This document shows positions 53,799 to 63,920 of a DNA stretch of 64,000 nucleotides, one piece after another (within the stretch, counting starts at the first letter, position 1; the number at the start of each line of letters is the position of its first letter). The DNA is from Micromonospora noduli (GTDB lineage Bacteria > Actinomycetota > Actinomycetes > Mycobacteriales > Micromonosporaceae). Location: the NCBI RefSeq assembly GCF_003264365.1, contig NZ_PYAK01000013.1, forward strand, positions 83,030 through 147,029, given 5' to 3'. The position numbers were made by a program, and so were the translations under genes. The notes beneath the pieces were generated by a model. The model made no database searches, was not told the origin of the DNA, and worked only from the letters and a program-made list of their open reading frames with translations.

Positions 53799-55244
53799 AT
53801 GGTGGGAGTCACTCCTGAGCCGAGGACCCTGGCCGAGAAGGTCTGGGACGCGCACGTCGTACGGTCCGCCGCTGGTGAGCCGGACCTGCTCTTCATCGAC
53901 CTGCACCTGCTGCACGAGGTGACCAGCCCGCAGGCGTTCGACGGGCTGCGGCTCGCCGGGCGCCGGGTGCGTCGTACCGACCTGACCCTCGCGACCGAGG
54001 ACCACAACACCCCGACCGGGTACGCCGACCCGGCGTTCCGCCTCCGCCGTGGTGACCTGCTCACCATCGCGGACCCCACGTCGCGTACGCAGATCGAGAC
54101 GTTGCGCCGCAACTGCGCCGAGTTCGGGGTGCGACTGCACCCCCTCGGCGACGACAACCAGGGCATCGTGCACGTGATCGGCCCGCAGCTCGGTCTCACC
54201 CAGCCGGGCCTGACGATCGTCTGTGGCGATTCGCACACCGCCACCCACGGCGCCTTCGGCGCGCTCGCCTTCGGCATCGGCACCAGCGAGGTGGAGCACG
54301 TGCTGGCCACCCAGACGCTGCCGCAGAGCCGGCCGAAGACGATGGCCGTGAACGTCACCGGGCAGCTCGCGCCCGGCGTGACCGCCAAGGACCTGGTGCT
54401 CGCGCTGATCACGCAGGTCGGCACCGGTGGAGGTCGCGGGCACATCGTCGAGTACCGCGGCGAGGCGATCCGCGCCCTCTCCATGGAGGGGCGAATGACC
54501 ATCGCCAACATGTCCATCGAGTGGGGTGCCAAGGCCGGCATGATCGCGCCGGACGAGACCACCTTCGCGTACCTCAAGGGTCGACCGAACGCGCCGCAGG
54601 GCGCGGACTGGGACGCGGCGGTGGCGTGGTGGCGGACGCTGCCCACCGACGAGGGCGCGAGCTTCGACGCCGAGGTGACCCTGGACGCCAGCCAGATCAC
54701 TCCGTTCGTCACCTGGGGCACCAACCCCGGGCAGGGTGCGCCGTTGAGCGCCCCGGTGCCGGACCCCGAGGAGTTCACCACCGACTCGGATCGCACCGCC
54801 GCCCGCCGGGCCCTGGAGTACATGGACCTGCGCCCCGGCACCCCGCTGCGGGAGCTGCCCATCGACGTCGTCTTCGTGGGGTCCTGCACCAACGGTCGCC
54901 TGGAGGACCTGCGGGCCGCCGCTGACGTACTGCGCGGTCACCGGGTCGCCGACGGCGTCCGGATGCTCGTGGTGCCCGGCTCCGCCGCCGTGCGCGAGGC
55001 CGCCGAGGCCGAGGGTCTGGACAAGGTCTTCGCCGACGCCGGGGCCGAGTGGCGGTTCGCCGGCTGCTCCATGTGTCTGGGGATGAACCCCGACACGCTC
55101 AAGCCGGGCGAGCGCTCCGCCTCCACCTCGAACCGCAACTTCGAGGGCCGTCAGGGCCGGGGCGGGCGTACCCACCTGGTCTCCCCGCCGGTGGCCGCCG
55201 CCACCGCCGTGGTCGGCCGGCTGGCCGCCCCCGCCGACCTGTAG
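53799..55244 (+). CDS. leuC: 3-isopropylmalate dehydratase large subunit
   Basis: Predicted 481 aa. It isomerises 2- to 3-isopropylmalate and probably also citramalate, with LeuD. Aconitase-type features: [40 protein letters not shown], and the cluster cysteines in [12 protein letters not shown] and GCSMCLGMN. The final [20 protein letters not shown] is conserved. The mRNA appears leaderless. leuD begins 14 bases after the stop. Confidence 0.96.
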   Translation: MVGVTPEPRTLAEKVWDAHVVRSAAGEPDLLFIDLHLLHEVTSPQAFDGLRLAGRRVRRTDLTLATEDHNTPTGYADPAFRLRRGDLLTIADPTSRTQIETLRRNCAEFGVRLHPLGDDNQGIVHVIGPQLGLTQPGLTIVCGDSHTATHGAFGALAFGIGTSEVEHVLATQTLPQSRPKTMAVNVTGQLAPGVTAKDLVLALITQVGTGGGRGHIVEYRGEAIRALSMEGRMTIANMSIEWGAKAGMIAPDETTFAYLKGRPNAPQGADWDAAVAWWRTLPTDEGASFDAEVTLDASQITPFVTWGTNPGQGAPLSAPVPDPEEFTTDSDRTAARRALEYMDLRPGTPLRELPIDVVFVGSCTNGRLEDLRAAADVLRGHRVADGVRMLVVPGSAAVREAAEAEGLDKVFADAGAEWRFAGCSMCLGMNPDTLKPGERSASTSNRNFEGRQGRGGRTHLVSPPVAAATAVVGRLAAPADL

Positions 55245-55258
55245 AAGGGACCGACGAG

Positions 55259-55846
55259 ATGGACAAGTTCACCACCCACACCGGCACCGCCGTGCCGCTG
55301 CGCCGGTCCAACGTGGACACCGATCAGATCATCCCCGCCGTGTACCTCAAGCGGGTGACCCGGACGGGCTTCGCCGACGGGCTGTTCAGCGCCTGGCGGG
55401 AAGATCCGGCATTCGTGCTCAACGATGAAAACTATTCCGGGGCGTCGATCCTCATCGCCGGTCCGGAGTTCGGCACCGGCTCCTCCCGGGAGCATGCCGT
55501 CTGGGCGCTACGGGACTGGGGCTTCCGTGCCGTGGTGGCCCCGCGCTTCGGTGACATCTTCCGCGGCAACGCCCTCAAGGAAGGTCTGTTGCCGGTCGAG
55601 TTGGAATTGAAAGCCGTCGAAGAGTTGTGGGACTTGGTCGAGGCGGATCCCACCACTGCGGTGACCGTCGACCTGACCGCCCGCCAGCTCCGGGCCGGGG
55701 ACGCGAGCTGGTCGTTCCCGCTGGACGACTTCAGCCGTTGGCGGCTCCTGGAGGGCCTCGACGACATTGGACTCACCCTCCGCCACGCCGCCGACATCGA
55801 CTCCTACGAGGCGCGCCGGCTGCCGTTCCTGCCCTCCGTGGCATAG
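55259..55846 (+). CDS. leuD: 3-isopropylmalate dehydratase small subunit
   Basis: Predicted 195 aa. The swivel domain shows [43 protein letters not shown] and [17 protein letters not shown]. It completes the substrate site of LeuC. GAAGGGA lies eight bases before the ATG. A strong hairpin at 55867-55908 ends the leuCD transcript. Confidence 0.96.
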   Translation: MDKFTTHTGTAVPLRRSNVDTDQIIPAVYLKRVTRTGFADGLFSAWREDPAFVLNDENYSGASILIAGPEFGTGSSREHAVWALRDWGFRAVVAPRFGDIFRGNALKEGLLPVELELKAVEELWDLVEADPTTAVTVDLTARQLRAGDASWSFPLDDFSRWRLLEGLDDIGLTLRHAADIDSYEARRLPFLPSVA

Positions 55847-55866
55847 CCGTTAGGCCGCCCGCACAG

Positions 55867-55908
55867 CGGATTTCACCCCCATCGGTCCATCCGGTGGGGG
55901 TGAATCCG
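55867..55908 (+). terminator. Hairpin terminator of leuCD
   Basis: Arms 55867-55885 and 55891-55908 pair with a single bulged base. A separate T-run lies 20 bases further. Confidence 0.7.
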
Positions 55909-55940
55909 TTACGACACAAGGGCTTTTTTCTACCGAATGT

Positions 55941-55969
55941 TTGTGTCCCGACAGCACAGGGCATACCGT
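55941..55969 (+). promoter_or_regulatory. Candidate promoter of the HU gene
   Basis: TTGTGT (55941-55946) and TACCGT (55964-55969) are 17 bases apart, about 50 bases before the start codon. Confidence 0.5.
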
Positions 55970-56018
55970 GCGCGCAGAATGGCTCGCAACGAGTCAGTTG
56001 CACAATCGGGAGGAAGTC

Positions 56019-56702
56019 GTGAACAAGGCCGAGCTCATCGAGGCGCTCGCCGTTCGCCTGGGGGACCGGAAGATGGCGACGGCCGCGCTCGACGCGGTCC
56101 TCACCGAGGTCCAGGCGGCGGTCACCAAGGGCGAGAAGGTGGCGATCACCGGATTCGGAGCATTCGAAAAGCGTGTGCGTGGCGCGCGAACAGCGCGCAA
56201 CCCGCGTACCGGCGAGGCGGTGAAGGTCAAGAAGACGTCAGTCCCGACCTTCCGCCCCGGCGCCGGGTTCAAGGAAATGGTGGCCAGCGGCAAGGTGCCG
56301 AAGGCCACGGTGGCGACGAAGAAGGCCACCACCAGCACCGCCACGGCCAAGGCGGCGGGCACGAAGGCGACCGGCACCAAGGCGGCCACCGCCAAGGCGG
56401 CGGGCACCAAGGCGACCACGGCGAAGGCGGCCAGCAAGAAGACCGCCCCGGCCAAGGCGAGCAAGACCGCCACGGCGACCAAGACGGCCGCCAGCAAGAA
56501 GACCGCCCCGGCCAAGGCGAGCAAGACCACCACGGCGACCAAGACGGCCGCCAGCAAGAAGACCACCGCGGCGAAGAAGACCACCGCCGCGACCCGGTCG
56601 ACCGCGGCGAAGAAGACCACCGCGGCGGCGAGCAAGAGCACGGCGGCCAAGAAGGCGCCGGCGAAGAAGGCTCCGGCCAAGAAGGCGGCCAGCAAGCGCT
56701 GA
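56019..56702 (+). CDS. hup: HU-type nucleoid protein with long lysine/alanine tail
   Basis: Predicted 227 aa from GTG 56019 with GGGAGGAA upstream. Residues 1-93 are a normal HU domain ([50 protein letters not shown]). The remaining ~130 residues are Lys/Ala/Thr-rich and histone-H1-like, as in mycobacterial HupB and streptomycete HupS. The tail includes a 20-residue unit ([20 protein letters not shown]) repeated in tandem, encoded by 60-base DNA repeats. Tail length should vary between strains. Confidence 0.95.
   Translation: MNKAELIEALAVRLGDRKMATAALDAVLTEVQAAVTKGEKVAITGFGAFEKRVRGARTARNPRTGEAVKVKKTSVPTFRPGAGFKEMVASGKVPKATVATKKATTSTATAKAAGTKATGTKAATAKAAGTKATTAKAASKKTAPAKASKTATATKTAASKKTAPAKASKTTTATKTAASKKTTAAKKTTAATRSTAAKKTTAAASKSTAAKKAPAKKAPAKKAASKR
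56429..56548 (+). repeat. 60-base tandem repeat inside the HU gene
   Basis: Two nearly identical 60-base units (56429-56488 and 56489-56548), with a third decayed copy after them, encode the lysine-rich tail in frame. Confidence 0.8.
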
Positions 56703-56717
56703 CCGACAGGTACCGCA

Positions 56718-56748
56718 AGGGCGTCCACCAGTGGGTGGGCGCCCTTTC
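56718..56748 (+). terminator. Intrinsic terminator of the HU gene
   Basis: A 13-base stem with one wobble (56718-56730 with 56735-56747), loop of four, then TTTC. Confidence 0.7.
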
Positions 56749-56864
56749 GGCGTACCGGACGGCTTTTCGGCGTACGGGGAACCGTTGACCGGGTTGGCGC
56801 GCTCGCGCAGAATCGCCGTGCCGGCCACCCCTGGGCCGGCCCGTCGACGGGAAATGGGGCGCCG

Positions 56865-58808
56865 GTGCGCTACCGCCAGCTCACCACCGGCACGCTCGCG
56901 CTGGGCGTGCTCCTCCTCATCGACGTGCTGCGGGTCTGGTTGCCCGGCATCATCACCATCTTCGGTCAGGCGGCGTCCACCCCGGCCGAGCTGATGGGGG
57001 CGTTCGCCCTCGGCTGGTTCGTGCTCGCGATGGGCGCGCCCGCCGTGGTCCGCCGAGTCGGAGCCCGCCCGGTCACTGTCGTCGCCGCTGTCGCGCTCGC
57101 CGTCGCCCGGCTCGCGCTCACCGCCGCTCCCGGCGGGCGTACGCAGCTCTGGTTGGCCACCGCCGGGTTGCTCGCCGGGCTGGTCTGGCTGGTCGGCGTC
57201 GCCGCCGACACCGACCGTCCGGTCCCGGGGCTGGCGTTGGGGTTCGCGGTCAACGCGGCAGTGCACGCGGTGCTGGACACCGTCGACCTGGTCTGGCGGG
57301 GTGACTGGGTGGCCTGGCTGCTCAGCGCCGTCGCGGTGGCGGTGTTCCTGGCCGGCACGGCGCAAGCCGGCCAGCGCGGCGGTGCAGGTAACGCCCTCGC
57401 TGGCCCCGCTGACGCCACTGCGGGCCCTGGTGGTGGTCGAGCCTGGCTGCTGGCCGGGCCGGCGCTGCTGCTGGCCGGGATGGTGGCGCTCTCTCCGGCG
57501 CTGGCCCGAACCGGGATGTCGTACCTGGTCGCCGGGGACGGGGTGGCTCGTTCTCCGCTGTTCGGCCTGGCGCCGGTGCCGGTGGCGGTCGCCGGGTTCC
57601 TGTGCGCCGCGTTGACCCGGCCGCCCAGCGGGTGGGGCCGGGCGTACGGTCCGGTGGCGCTGCTTGGCGGCGCTGTGCTGTTCGCCCTCGACCGGGGCGA
57701 CCTGCTCCTGCCGGCCATCCTCCTCGCCGCTGTCGGCCTCGGCGCCTGCCTCGCGCTGACCGACGACGCCAGCCAGCCTGCCATCGACACCGCGAGCGCC
57801 GGCACCGCTGGTGGCACCAGCGCCTCCCGGCGGGGGTACGCGGTCGCCGCCGGGATGCTCGTCTTCGCGCTGGGGGCGGTCGGCTACTACTCGGCCTACG
57901 ACCTCGGCTACCCCAACGCGGCGGTGCCAGTGGTGGTGGCCGTGCTGATCGCCGCCATGGCGTTCACCGCCCGCCCCGTCGTCCACCGGCTTCCCGGGCC
58001 GTTTCCGCCGCTCCGGGCCGCCGCCGCGGTCACCGCGCTGGCCCTGCTGGCACCGGTGCTCGCCGACGAGGTACCGGTGGCCAGCAACCGGGACGGCCCA
58101 CCGGAACGGTTGACGGTGGTGGCGTACAACATCCGGATGGGGTTCGGGCTGGACGGCCGGTTCGACCTGAACGGCCTCGCCCAGGTCGTCGACCGGCAAC
58201 GGCCCGACGTGGTGCTGCTCAGCGAGGTCGACCGGGCGTGGCTGCTCAACGGCGGCCACGACACCCTGGACCTGTTGTCAGACCGGCTCGGTATGCCGTA
58301 CGTCTTCGGGCCGGCCGCCGACCCGGTCTGGGGTGACGCGGTGCTCAGCCGTTGGCCGGTACGCGATCCGCGGACGCTGCCGCTGGCCGCCGTCGGCGCG
58401 CCCACCGGAGCGCAGGCCCTCGCCGTCACGCTGGACCTCGGCGACGGTGTCCGTACCGCAGTGGTCAGCACCCACCTGCAACCGCCACCCGGCAAGGGCC
58501 CGGTGGTCCAGGCCCGCGCGGTCGCCGACTTCGCCACCCGGTACGCGGCCGGTCGGCCGTTGGTGGTGGGGGGTGACCTGAACACCGAGCCGGGCGACGA
58601 GGCGTTCGCGGAGTTCACCAAGGCCGGCCTGGTCGACGCGTTGGCCGCCGCCCGACCACTGGCGACCAGCCCGGCGGACGACCCGCGCCAGCAGATCGAC
58701 CACATCTTCGTCTCGCCCGGCCTGACCCCCGGCGATCCCGTCGCGCCGCACAGCACGGCCAGCGACCACCTGCCGGTCGCGGTGACACTGACCCTGCCGC
58801 CCCGCTGA
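56865..58808 (+). CDS. Multi-TM protein with C-terminal EEP-family hydrolase domain
   Basis: Predicted 647 aa from GTG 56865. About ten hydrophobic helices fill residues ~8-405. The C-terminal ~240 residues are an endonuclease/exonuclease/phosphatase fold: VVAYNIRMGFGLDGRFD, LLSEVD, VVSTHLQPPPG, VVGGDLNTEPGDEA, IDHIFVS and ASDHLPVAVTL. All catalytic blocks are present. It is larger than the related protein at 41997. Possible activities are phosphodiesterase or lipid phosphatase at the outer membrane face. Confidence 0.85.
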   Translation: MRYRQLTTGTLALGVLLLIDVLRVWLPGIITIFGQAASTPAELMGAFALGWFVLAMGAPAVVRRVGARPVTVVAAVALAVARLALTAAPGGRTQLWLATAGLLAGLVWLVGVAADTDRPVPGLALGFAVNAAVHAVLDTVDLVWRGDWVAWLLSAVAVAVFLAGTAQAGQRGGAGNALAGPADATAGPGGGRAWLLAGPALLLAGMVALSPALARTGMSYLVAGDGVARSPLFGLAPVPVAVAGFLCAALTRPPSGWGRAYGPVALLGGAVLFALDRGDLLLPAILLAAVGLGACLALTDDASQPAIDTASAGTAGGTSASRRGYAVAAGMLVFALGAVGYYSAYDLGYPNAAVPVVVAVLIAAMAFTARPVVHRLPGPFPPLRAAAAVTALALLAPVLADEVPVASNRDGPPERLTVVAYNIRMGFGLDGRFDLNGLAQVVDRQRPDVVLLSEVDRAWLLNGGHDTLDLLSDRLGMPYVFGPAADPVWGDAVLSRWPVRDPRTLPLAAVGAPTGAQALAVTLDLGDGVRTAVVSTHLQPPPGKGPVVQARAVADFATRYAAGRPLVVGGDLNTEPGDEAFAEFTKAGLVDALAAARPLATSPADDPRQQIDHIFVSPGLTPGDPVAPHSTASDHLPVAVTLTLPPR

Positions 58809-58815
58809 CCAGGCC

Positions 58816-58836
58816 GGGCCCGTCGAACGCGGGCCC
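58816..58836. terminator. Hairpin between convergent genes
   Basis: GGGCCCG (58816-58822) pairs with CGGGCCC (58830-58836) and touches the mutT1 stop codon. Confidence 0.55.
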
Positions 58837-59705
58837 TACAGGCGATCGGTGGCGAGCAGCCGGTCGGCGGCGAAGGCGAGCAGCCACCCGCCGCCCTTCG
58901 GGGTGGCGAAGTCCTCATCGGTGCGGCCGGTCAGCCGCTCCAGGGCACCCGGCAGGACCTTGCCCTGGCTGCACACCGCCGACTGCCCACCGGTGCCGGC
59001 CAGCTCCAGAAGTCGGGCGGCGGTGGCCAGGATCTGCTCGTCGCTCTGCTGGCCCGGTTGTGGTTCGTCCAGGTCGCCGCAGACCTCGATCGGCAGGTCG
59101 AGCAACGCGGCGGCCGGGTCGAGTGTCTGTACGCACCGTCGCGGCGACGCCGACACCAGCCGGGCCGGTCGGATCAGGGCGATCAGCTCGGCCAGCGTGC
59201 TCGCCTGGGCCCACCCCTCGGCGTCCAGGGGCCGTCCGACGTCCGGGCCGGACCAGGTGGCCCGCTTACCGGCGTGCGCGTGCCGAACCAGCGCGACCGT
59301 CGCCGTCACCGACGGCAGCGCGGCGAACGCCGCCAACACCTCGGCGTCGTGCGGGTAGCTGACCAACCGGATCGCGTCGTCCACCGCGAGCCAGCGGATG
59401 TCGTCCACCTCGGTGTCCGGTTGGAAGCCGCCACTGGCCACCGCGAGCATCGACCAGTAGTCGACCAGCTTGGGCTGCCCCTCGCTGCGGTACCGCACCG
59501 ACGGCAGCCGCACCTGCGGCACGCCCCGCACGTCGGCCTCCTCGGCCACCTCACGCACCGCCGCGGCCAGCGCGTGCTCGCCCGGCTCCAGCTTGCCCTT
59601 CGGCAGCGTCCAGTCGCCGTAACGGGGGCGGTGCACCACGCAGACGCGTACGCCGTCGTCGGTCGGCCGCCAGGCCACCCCGCCTGCCGCCCGGATGCCC
59701 GTCAC
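58836..59705 (-). CDS. mutT1: MutT1-type NUDIX hydrolase with histidine-phosphatase domain
   Basis: Predicted 289 aa from GTG 59705. The NUDIX box GKLEPGEHALAAAVREVAEEADV is intact. It is followed by a phosphoglycerate-mutase-like domain (~150-285) with VRHAHAGKR and SASPRRCVQTL. This fusion is that of mycobacterial MutT1, which degrades 8-oxo-dGTP and diadenosine polyphosphates. It overlaps the CHAD gene by four bases and is the last gene of the ppk operon; in mycobacteria it also neighbours ppk. Confidence 0.92.
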   Translation of the reverse strand: MTGIRAAGGVAWRPTDDGVRVCVVHRPRYGDWTLPKGKLEPGEHALAAAVREVAEEADVRGVPQVRLPSVRYRSEGQPKLVDYWSMLAVASGGFQPDTEVDDIRWLAVDDAIRLVSYPHDAEVLAAFAALPSVTATVALVRHAHAGKRATWSGPDVGRPLDAEGWAQASTLAELIALIRPARLVSASPRRCVQTLDPAAALLDLPIEVCGDLDEPQPGQQSDEQILATAARLLELAGTGGQSAVCSQGKVLPGALERLTGRTDEDFATPKGGGWLLAFAADRLLATDRL

Positions 59706-61222
59706 GGCAGCCAACTGGTGCGCCGTCGCCGGGTGGCCCGGTGCCAGGCAGCCGGGAGGAGACCCCGCATCCGGCGTACCGACTGGCGTTCCCGCTCGGC
59801 CAGCCGCCCGGCGGTGACCGCCAGCTCGTGGTCGTCCGGTCGCTCGGCGGCGATCTCCAACCAGGTGTCCGCCGCCACCGCCGCGTCCTGGTGCTCGCCG
59901 AGCACGTCCTGCACCCGGGCGAGTGCGCGGGACAGCCGCCGTGCGTCCTTGCCGACCGTCGGGGCCACCGCGTTGACCGCGTACCGGGCCTGCTTGCCCT
60001 CCCTGCGGACGGCGTGCCAACGGTCGTCCGGCGACTGTGCGTCGAGCCCGCCGACGCCGTCCGGCCCGCTCAACCGCCGCCAGGGGCGGGCCACCAGCGC
60101 GGGTAGCGCCTGCGCGGCGGGCGCTGCCGCCCGGCGGGTGAACCGGGGCGCGCGGGCGGCCAGCACCAGGGAGTCCACCAGGGCCAGGTAGCGCGCGGAG
60201 CGCAGCATCTCGTCGATCGCGGTGAGCGCCTGCCGCTGCCGCTCGGCGAGCACCTTGTCGAGCCGGTCCACCGCGCCCCGGTCGAGCGGGCTCAGCGGAT
60301 CGGCGTCGGCGGTACGGCGCAGCCGCGCGCGCAGCACCTCGGCGTCGCGGGCCGCGCCGAGCACGTCGGCCAACCAGCGCAGCTCGGTGCGCAGCGGGCG
60401 GGACCAGGTCTTTCGCAGCAACGGTTTGAAGGTGCGCAGATCACTGCGCAGGCGTCGGCAGGCCACCCGCATCTGATGCACTGCGGTGTCGCCGCCGGCG
60501 GCCGGGGCGCGCAGCCGGACCAGCGGGTCGTGCGCCAACAGCCGGCGGATCTCCTTGCGTAGCGACTCGGTCACCACGTCACCGGCGCTCGGCTCGGCGG
60601 TCAGCCCGGCCGGCGCGACCAGATCCGGATCGGCCTGCGCCGTCGCGCCCAGCGCCCGTACGTGCTTCGGCGTGAACGACCCGCCCTGCGCGCCAGCCTC
60701 GCGCAGCACCCCGCCGACCCGGTCGAGCAGCTTCCGGTCGCCGGCCTTCAGCTCCACCTCCACCTCGCGGAACGTGTCGGTGGTGCTGCCGGCGTCGTCG
60801 AGCACTGTCACCCGGTCGTCCACCACTTCGGCGAGCACAGTGCCGGCCCGGTCACACACCTCGTACGCGTGCCGCACCGTCCGCACCACTGTCACCGGGG
60901 CCAGCGGAGCCCCCCGGTGCAGGACGGTGACCAGCTCCACCAGCTCCGGAGGCGGCTGCCCCTTCGGCCCGGCACGGGAAATCTCGTGCCGGACGCCCGG
61001 CGTCCCGGTCGGTAGTTTCACCGTCCAGGGCAGCTCGTCGCCCCGGCGGTGGCGCAGGGAAGCACCGGCCCGGGCCAGCCGCAGGTCGACAGTGTCGAGG
61101 TAGCGGGCGACAAGCGTCACCGGTGGCAGCACCCGGACCTGACCGCCGGCCGGGGCCGTGCCGGCCAGGTCCGGCAGCACGTAGGCGTCGTCCACCTCGT
61201 ACTTCTGCTCCTCCTCGACCAT
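59702..61222 (-). CDS. CYTH-CHAD domain protein (polyphosphate-associated)
   Basis: Predicted 506 aa. The N-terminal CYTH domain keeps the ExExK signature (EEEQK, E3/E5/K7), a triphosphate tunnel-metalloenzyme site, with later basic strands (PWTVKLPTG, FREVEVELK). The C-terminal CHAD domain (~220-500) is helical and rich in conserved His/Arg (VHQMRVACRRLRSDLRTFKPLL, WHAVRREGKQARYAV). CHAD domains bind inorganic polyphosphate. It lies between ppk and mutT1 with short gaps (24 bases and an overlap), so it probably acts on or binds polyphosphate made by PPK. Confidence 0.92.
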   Translation of the reverse strand: MVEEEQKYEVDDAYVLPDLAGTAPAGGQVRVLPPVTLVARYLDTVDLRLARAGASLRHRRGDELPWTVKLPTGTPGVRHEISRAGPKGQPPPELVELVTVLHRGAPLAPVTVVRTVRHAYEVCDRAGTVLAEVVDDRVTVLDDAGSTTDTFREVEVELKAGDRKLLDRVGGVLREAGAQGGSFTPKHVRALGATAQADPDLVAPAGLTAEPSAGDVVTESLRKEIRRLLAHDPLVRLRAPAAGGDTAVHQMRVACRRLRSDLRTFKPLLRKTWSRPLRTELRWLADVLGAARDAEVLRARLRRTADADPLSPLDRGAVDRLDKVLAERQRQALTAIDEMLRSARYLALVDSLVLAARAPRFTRRAAAPAAQALPALVARPWRRLSGPDGVGGLDAQSPDDRWHAVRREGKQARYAVNAVAPTVGKDARRLSRALARVQDVLGEHQDAAVAADTWLEIAAERPDDHELAVTAGRLAERERQSVRRMRGLLPAAWHRATRRRRTSWLP

Positions 61223-61246
61223 CAGCTCAGCCTATGCGCTGCGCGG

Positions 61247-63610
61247 TCAGCTGGCCGTGCCACCGACGCGGCGCAGCAGCAGTTCCTGCAGATGGGCCCG
61301 GGCGGCGTTGTCACCGCCGGTACGCCGGGTCCAGGTGCCGTCGCCGGCCAGCTCGAACGCGTCCACGTCGGGGCTCATCGCGGCGGTGAGCACATGGTCC
61401 AGCTCGGCGCGGGCGACCGGGTCGCTCACCTGCACCAGCGCCTCCACCCGCCGGTCCAGGTTGCGGTGCATGAGGTCGGCCGAACCCATCCAGAACTCGG
61501 CCTCGCCGTTGTTGCCGAACCGGAAGACCCGGGAGTGTTCCAGGAACCGGCCGAGGATCGAGCGGACCCGGATGTTCTCCGACAACCCCGGCACCCCCGG
61601 GCGCAGCGTGCACATGCCCCGGATGAGCAGGTCGACGTGGACGCCGGCCTGGGAGGCGCGGTACAGCGCGTCGGTCACCCCCTCGTCGACCAGGGAGTTG
61701 ACCTTGAACTGGACCAGGCCGGGCATGCCCAGGCGGACGTGCGAGATCTCCCGCTCGATCCGCTCGATGAGGCCGCTGCGGATGCCCTGCGGGGCAACCA
61801 GCAACCGCCGGTACGCGGTCTGCCGGCTGTACCCGGTGAGCACGTTGAACAGGTCGGTGAGGTCGGCGCCGATCTCCGGGTCGGCGGTGAGCATGCCGAA
61901 GTCCTCGTACAGTCGGGCCGTCTTCGGGTGGTAGTTGCCGGTGCCGATGTGGCAGTAGCGACGGATCTGGTTGCCCTCCTGCCGGACCACCAGCGCGGTC
62001 TTGCAGTGCGTCTTCAAGCCGACCAGGCCGTACACCACGTGGCAGCCGGCGCGTTCCAGAGTGCGGGCCCAGCCGATGTTGGCCACCTCGTCGAAGCGGG
62101 CCTTCACCTCCACCAGCACCACCACCTGCTTGCCGGCGGCGGCCGCGTCGACGAGCGCGTCGACGATCGGGGAGTCGCCGCTGGTCCGGTAGAGGGTCTG
62201 CTTGATGGCCAGCACGTTCGGGTCGGCGGCGGCCTGCTCGATGAAGCGCTGCACGCTGGTGGCGAACGAGTGGTACGGGTGGTGCACCAGGATGTCCCCG
62301 TCGCGCAGGGTGGAGAAGACGCTGCGCGGCACCTCGCCCTCGGCGAGCCGGGGATGGGTGGCCGGCACGAACGGCGGGTCCTTCAGGTCCGGCCGGTCCG
62401 CCTCGCCGTAGACCTGCCACAGCGCGGACAGGTCCAGCAGGCCGGGCACCCGCAGGACGTCCTGCTCGTCCATGTCCAGCTCGCGGACGAGCAGCTCCAA
62501 CATGTGGTCGGAGATGGACGCGGCGACCTCCAGGCGGACCGGGGGACCGAATCGCCGACGGGCCAGCTCCCTTTCCAGGGCCTGGAGCAGATCCTCGTCG
62601 CGGTCCTCGTCGACCTCCACCTCGGCGTTGCGGGTGACCCGGAACAGGTGGCACTCGACCACCTGCATGCCACTGAACAGCTGCCCCAGGTGCACCGAGA
62701 TCAGGTCCTCCACCGGCAACATCCGGACGCCGGGCTGGTCCCGGTCCACCCGGACGAAGCGGGGGACGTTGTTGGGCACCTTCACCCGGGCGAACAGCTC
62801 CGAACCGCCGTCCGGGTCACGAACCGCCACCGCCAGGTTCAGCGACCGCCCCGAGATGTACGGGAACGGGTGCGCCGGGTCCACCGCGAGCGGGGTCAGC
62901 ACCGGAAAGATGTGCTCCCGGAAATAGGTGCGCAGCCGCTCCCGTTCGCCGTCTCCCAGCTCGCCCCAGCGCAGGATGCGGATGCCCTCGTCGGCCAGCT
63001 TGGGCAGCACGTCGTCGACGAAGCAGGCGGCGTGCCGGGCACCGAGTGCGGCGGTCCGCTCGGCGATCAGCTCCAACTGCGTACGCAGGGGCAACCGGTC
63101 CCCGCCGCGCACCGGCAGGCCGGCGGAGAGCCGCCGCTTCAGCCCGGCGATGCGCACCATGTAGAACTCGTCGAGATTGCTGGCGAAGATGGCCAGGAAC
63201 TTGGCCCGCTCCAGCAGCGGGGTGCGCTGGTCCTCGGCCAGGGTGAGCACCCGGGCGTTGAAGTCGAGCCAGGACAGCTCCCGGTTGAGGAACCGGTCCT
63301 CCGGCAGCGGTGGGGCCGCCGAGGGCTCGTCGTCGTCCTCCGGTGTGGCACCGGTCGGCAGGTCGTCGGGCAGGACCTGGTGGACGTCACCGGCGGCCGG
63401 GCCGTCCGCTGCGATCTTCGGGGCGGGGTCGATGACCTCGTCCAGCCCGGAGGAGGCGGCACCGGGATCGTCGGCGAGTGTGTCGGCGCGGGCGGCACCG
63501 GCACGTTCGGCACGGGACGGGCGGAAGCGCCCATCGGTGCCGCGCGTACGGGAGCCGTTGCGAAGGTCGGTGGCGGGCGGGTGGGCCGGTTGCTCGCGAG
63601 GGGTGCTCAC
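61247..63610 (-). CDS. ppk: Polyphosphate kinase PPK1
   Basis: Predicted 787 aa from GTG, with a ~100-residue Ala/Asp-rich N-terminal extension. It polymerises the gamma phosphate of ATP into polyphosphate. Family motifs: [73 protein letters not shown] (the autophosphorylated His region), and [16 protein letters not shown]. It is first in the operon ppk-CHAD-mutT1. Confidence 0.96.
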   Translation of the reverse strand: MSTPREQPAHPPATDLRNGSRTRGTDGRFRPSRAERAGAARADTLADDPGAASSGLDEVIDPAPKIAADGPAAGDVHQVLPDDLPTGATPEDDDEPSAAPPLPEDRFLNRELSWLDFNARVLTLAEDQRTPLLERAKFLAIFASNLDEFYMVRIAGLKRRLSAGLPVRGGDRLPLRTQLELIAERTAALGARHAACFVDDVLPKLADEGIRILRWGELGDGERERLRTYFREHIFPVLTPLAVDPAHPFPYISGRSLNLAVAVRDPDGGSELFARVKVPNNVPRFVRVDRDQPGVRMLPVEDLISVHLGQLFSGMQVVECHLFRVTRNAEVEVDEDRDEDLLQALERELARRRFGPPVRLEVAASISDHMLELLVRELDMDEQDVLRVPGLLDLSALWQVYGEADRPDLKDPPFVPATHPRLAEGEVPRSVFSTLRDGDILVHHPYHSFATSVQRFIEQAAADPNVLAIKQTLYRTSGDSPIVDALVDAAAAGKQVVVLVEVKARFDEVANIGWARTLERAGCHVVYGLVGLKTHCKTALVVRQEGNQIRRYCHIGTGNYHPKTARLYEDFGMLTADPEIGADLTDLFNVLTGYSRQTAYRRLLVAPQGIRSGLIERIEREISHVRLGMPGLVQFKVNSLVDEGVTDALYRASQAGVHVDLLIRGMCTLRPGVPGLSENIRVRSILGRFLEHSRVFRFGNNGEAEFWMGSADLMHRNLDRRVEALVQVSDPVARAELDHVLTAAMSPDVDAFELAGDGTWTRRTGGDNAARAHLQELLLRRVGGTAS

Positions 63611-63664
63611 CCGCTCATAATCACCCGATTACGGTAAACGCAAAATGAACTTGGGCTCGCCGGG

Positions 63665-63862
63665 TCAGATCATCGTCGGCAATGTCACCCGGACAACCTC
63701 GCCGTCGGGATCGGTGTCGATGCGAACCCGCTGGCCGAGCCGGAGAAGCCGCAGCCCGGAGGCGTCGAAGGCCCGGGCGGGGAAACGCATCTCGGTGCCG
63801 TCGTCGAGCAGCAGGACACCGCTGCGCGTCGCCGCGTCGTAGCTGGCCACCGTGCCCTGCAT
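63665..63862 (-). CDS. Small cold-shock-like domain protein, 65 aa
   Basis: Starts at ATG 63862 (MQGTVASYDAATRSGVLLLDDG); a GTG at 63889 would add nine residues. The pattern of short beta strands ending in LRLGQRVRI and VVRVTLP resembles a small OB fold of the cold-shock type but lacks the aromatic RNA-binding motifs of CspA. It is 54 bases upstream of ppk on the same strand and may be co-transcribed. Function is unknown. Confidence 0.6.
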   Translation of the reverse strand: MQGTVASYDAATRSGVLLLDDGTEMRFPARAFDASGLRLLRLGQRVRIDTDPDGEVVRVTLPTMI

Positions 63863-63920
63863 GCTGGCACCGTACACCCGGGGGCTCACCCCGTGGCGCG
63901 GGCTCAGCCCACCGGGCGGC

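Noticed and set aside
56282..56700. Repetitive DNA that might be a CRISPR-like array
   Set aside because: The repeats have no spacers, stay in frame and encode the lysine/alanine tail of HU.
61049..63637. 862-codon open frame on the plus strand opposite ppk
   Set aside because: Translates to a His/Gln/Arg/Val-rich sequence with no domain; ppk on the other strand is unmistakable. Third-position G+C keeps antisense frames open.
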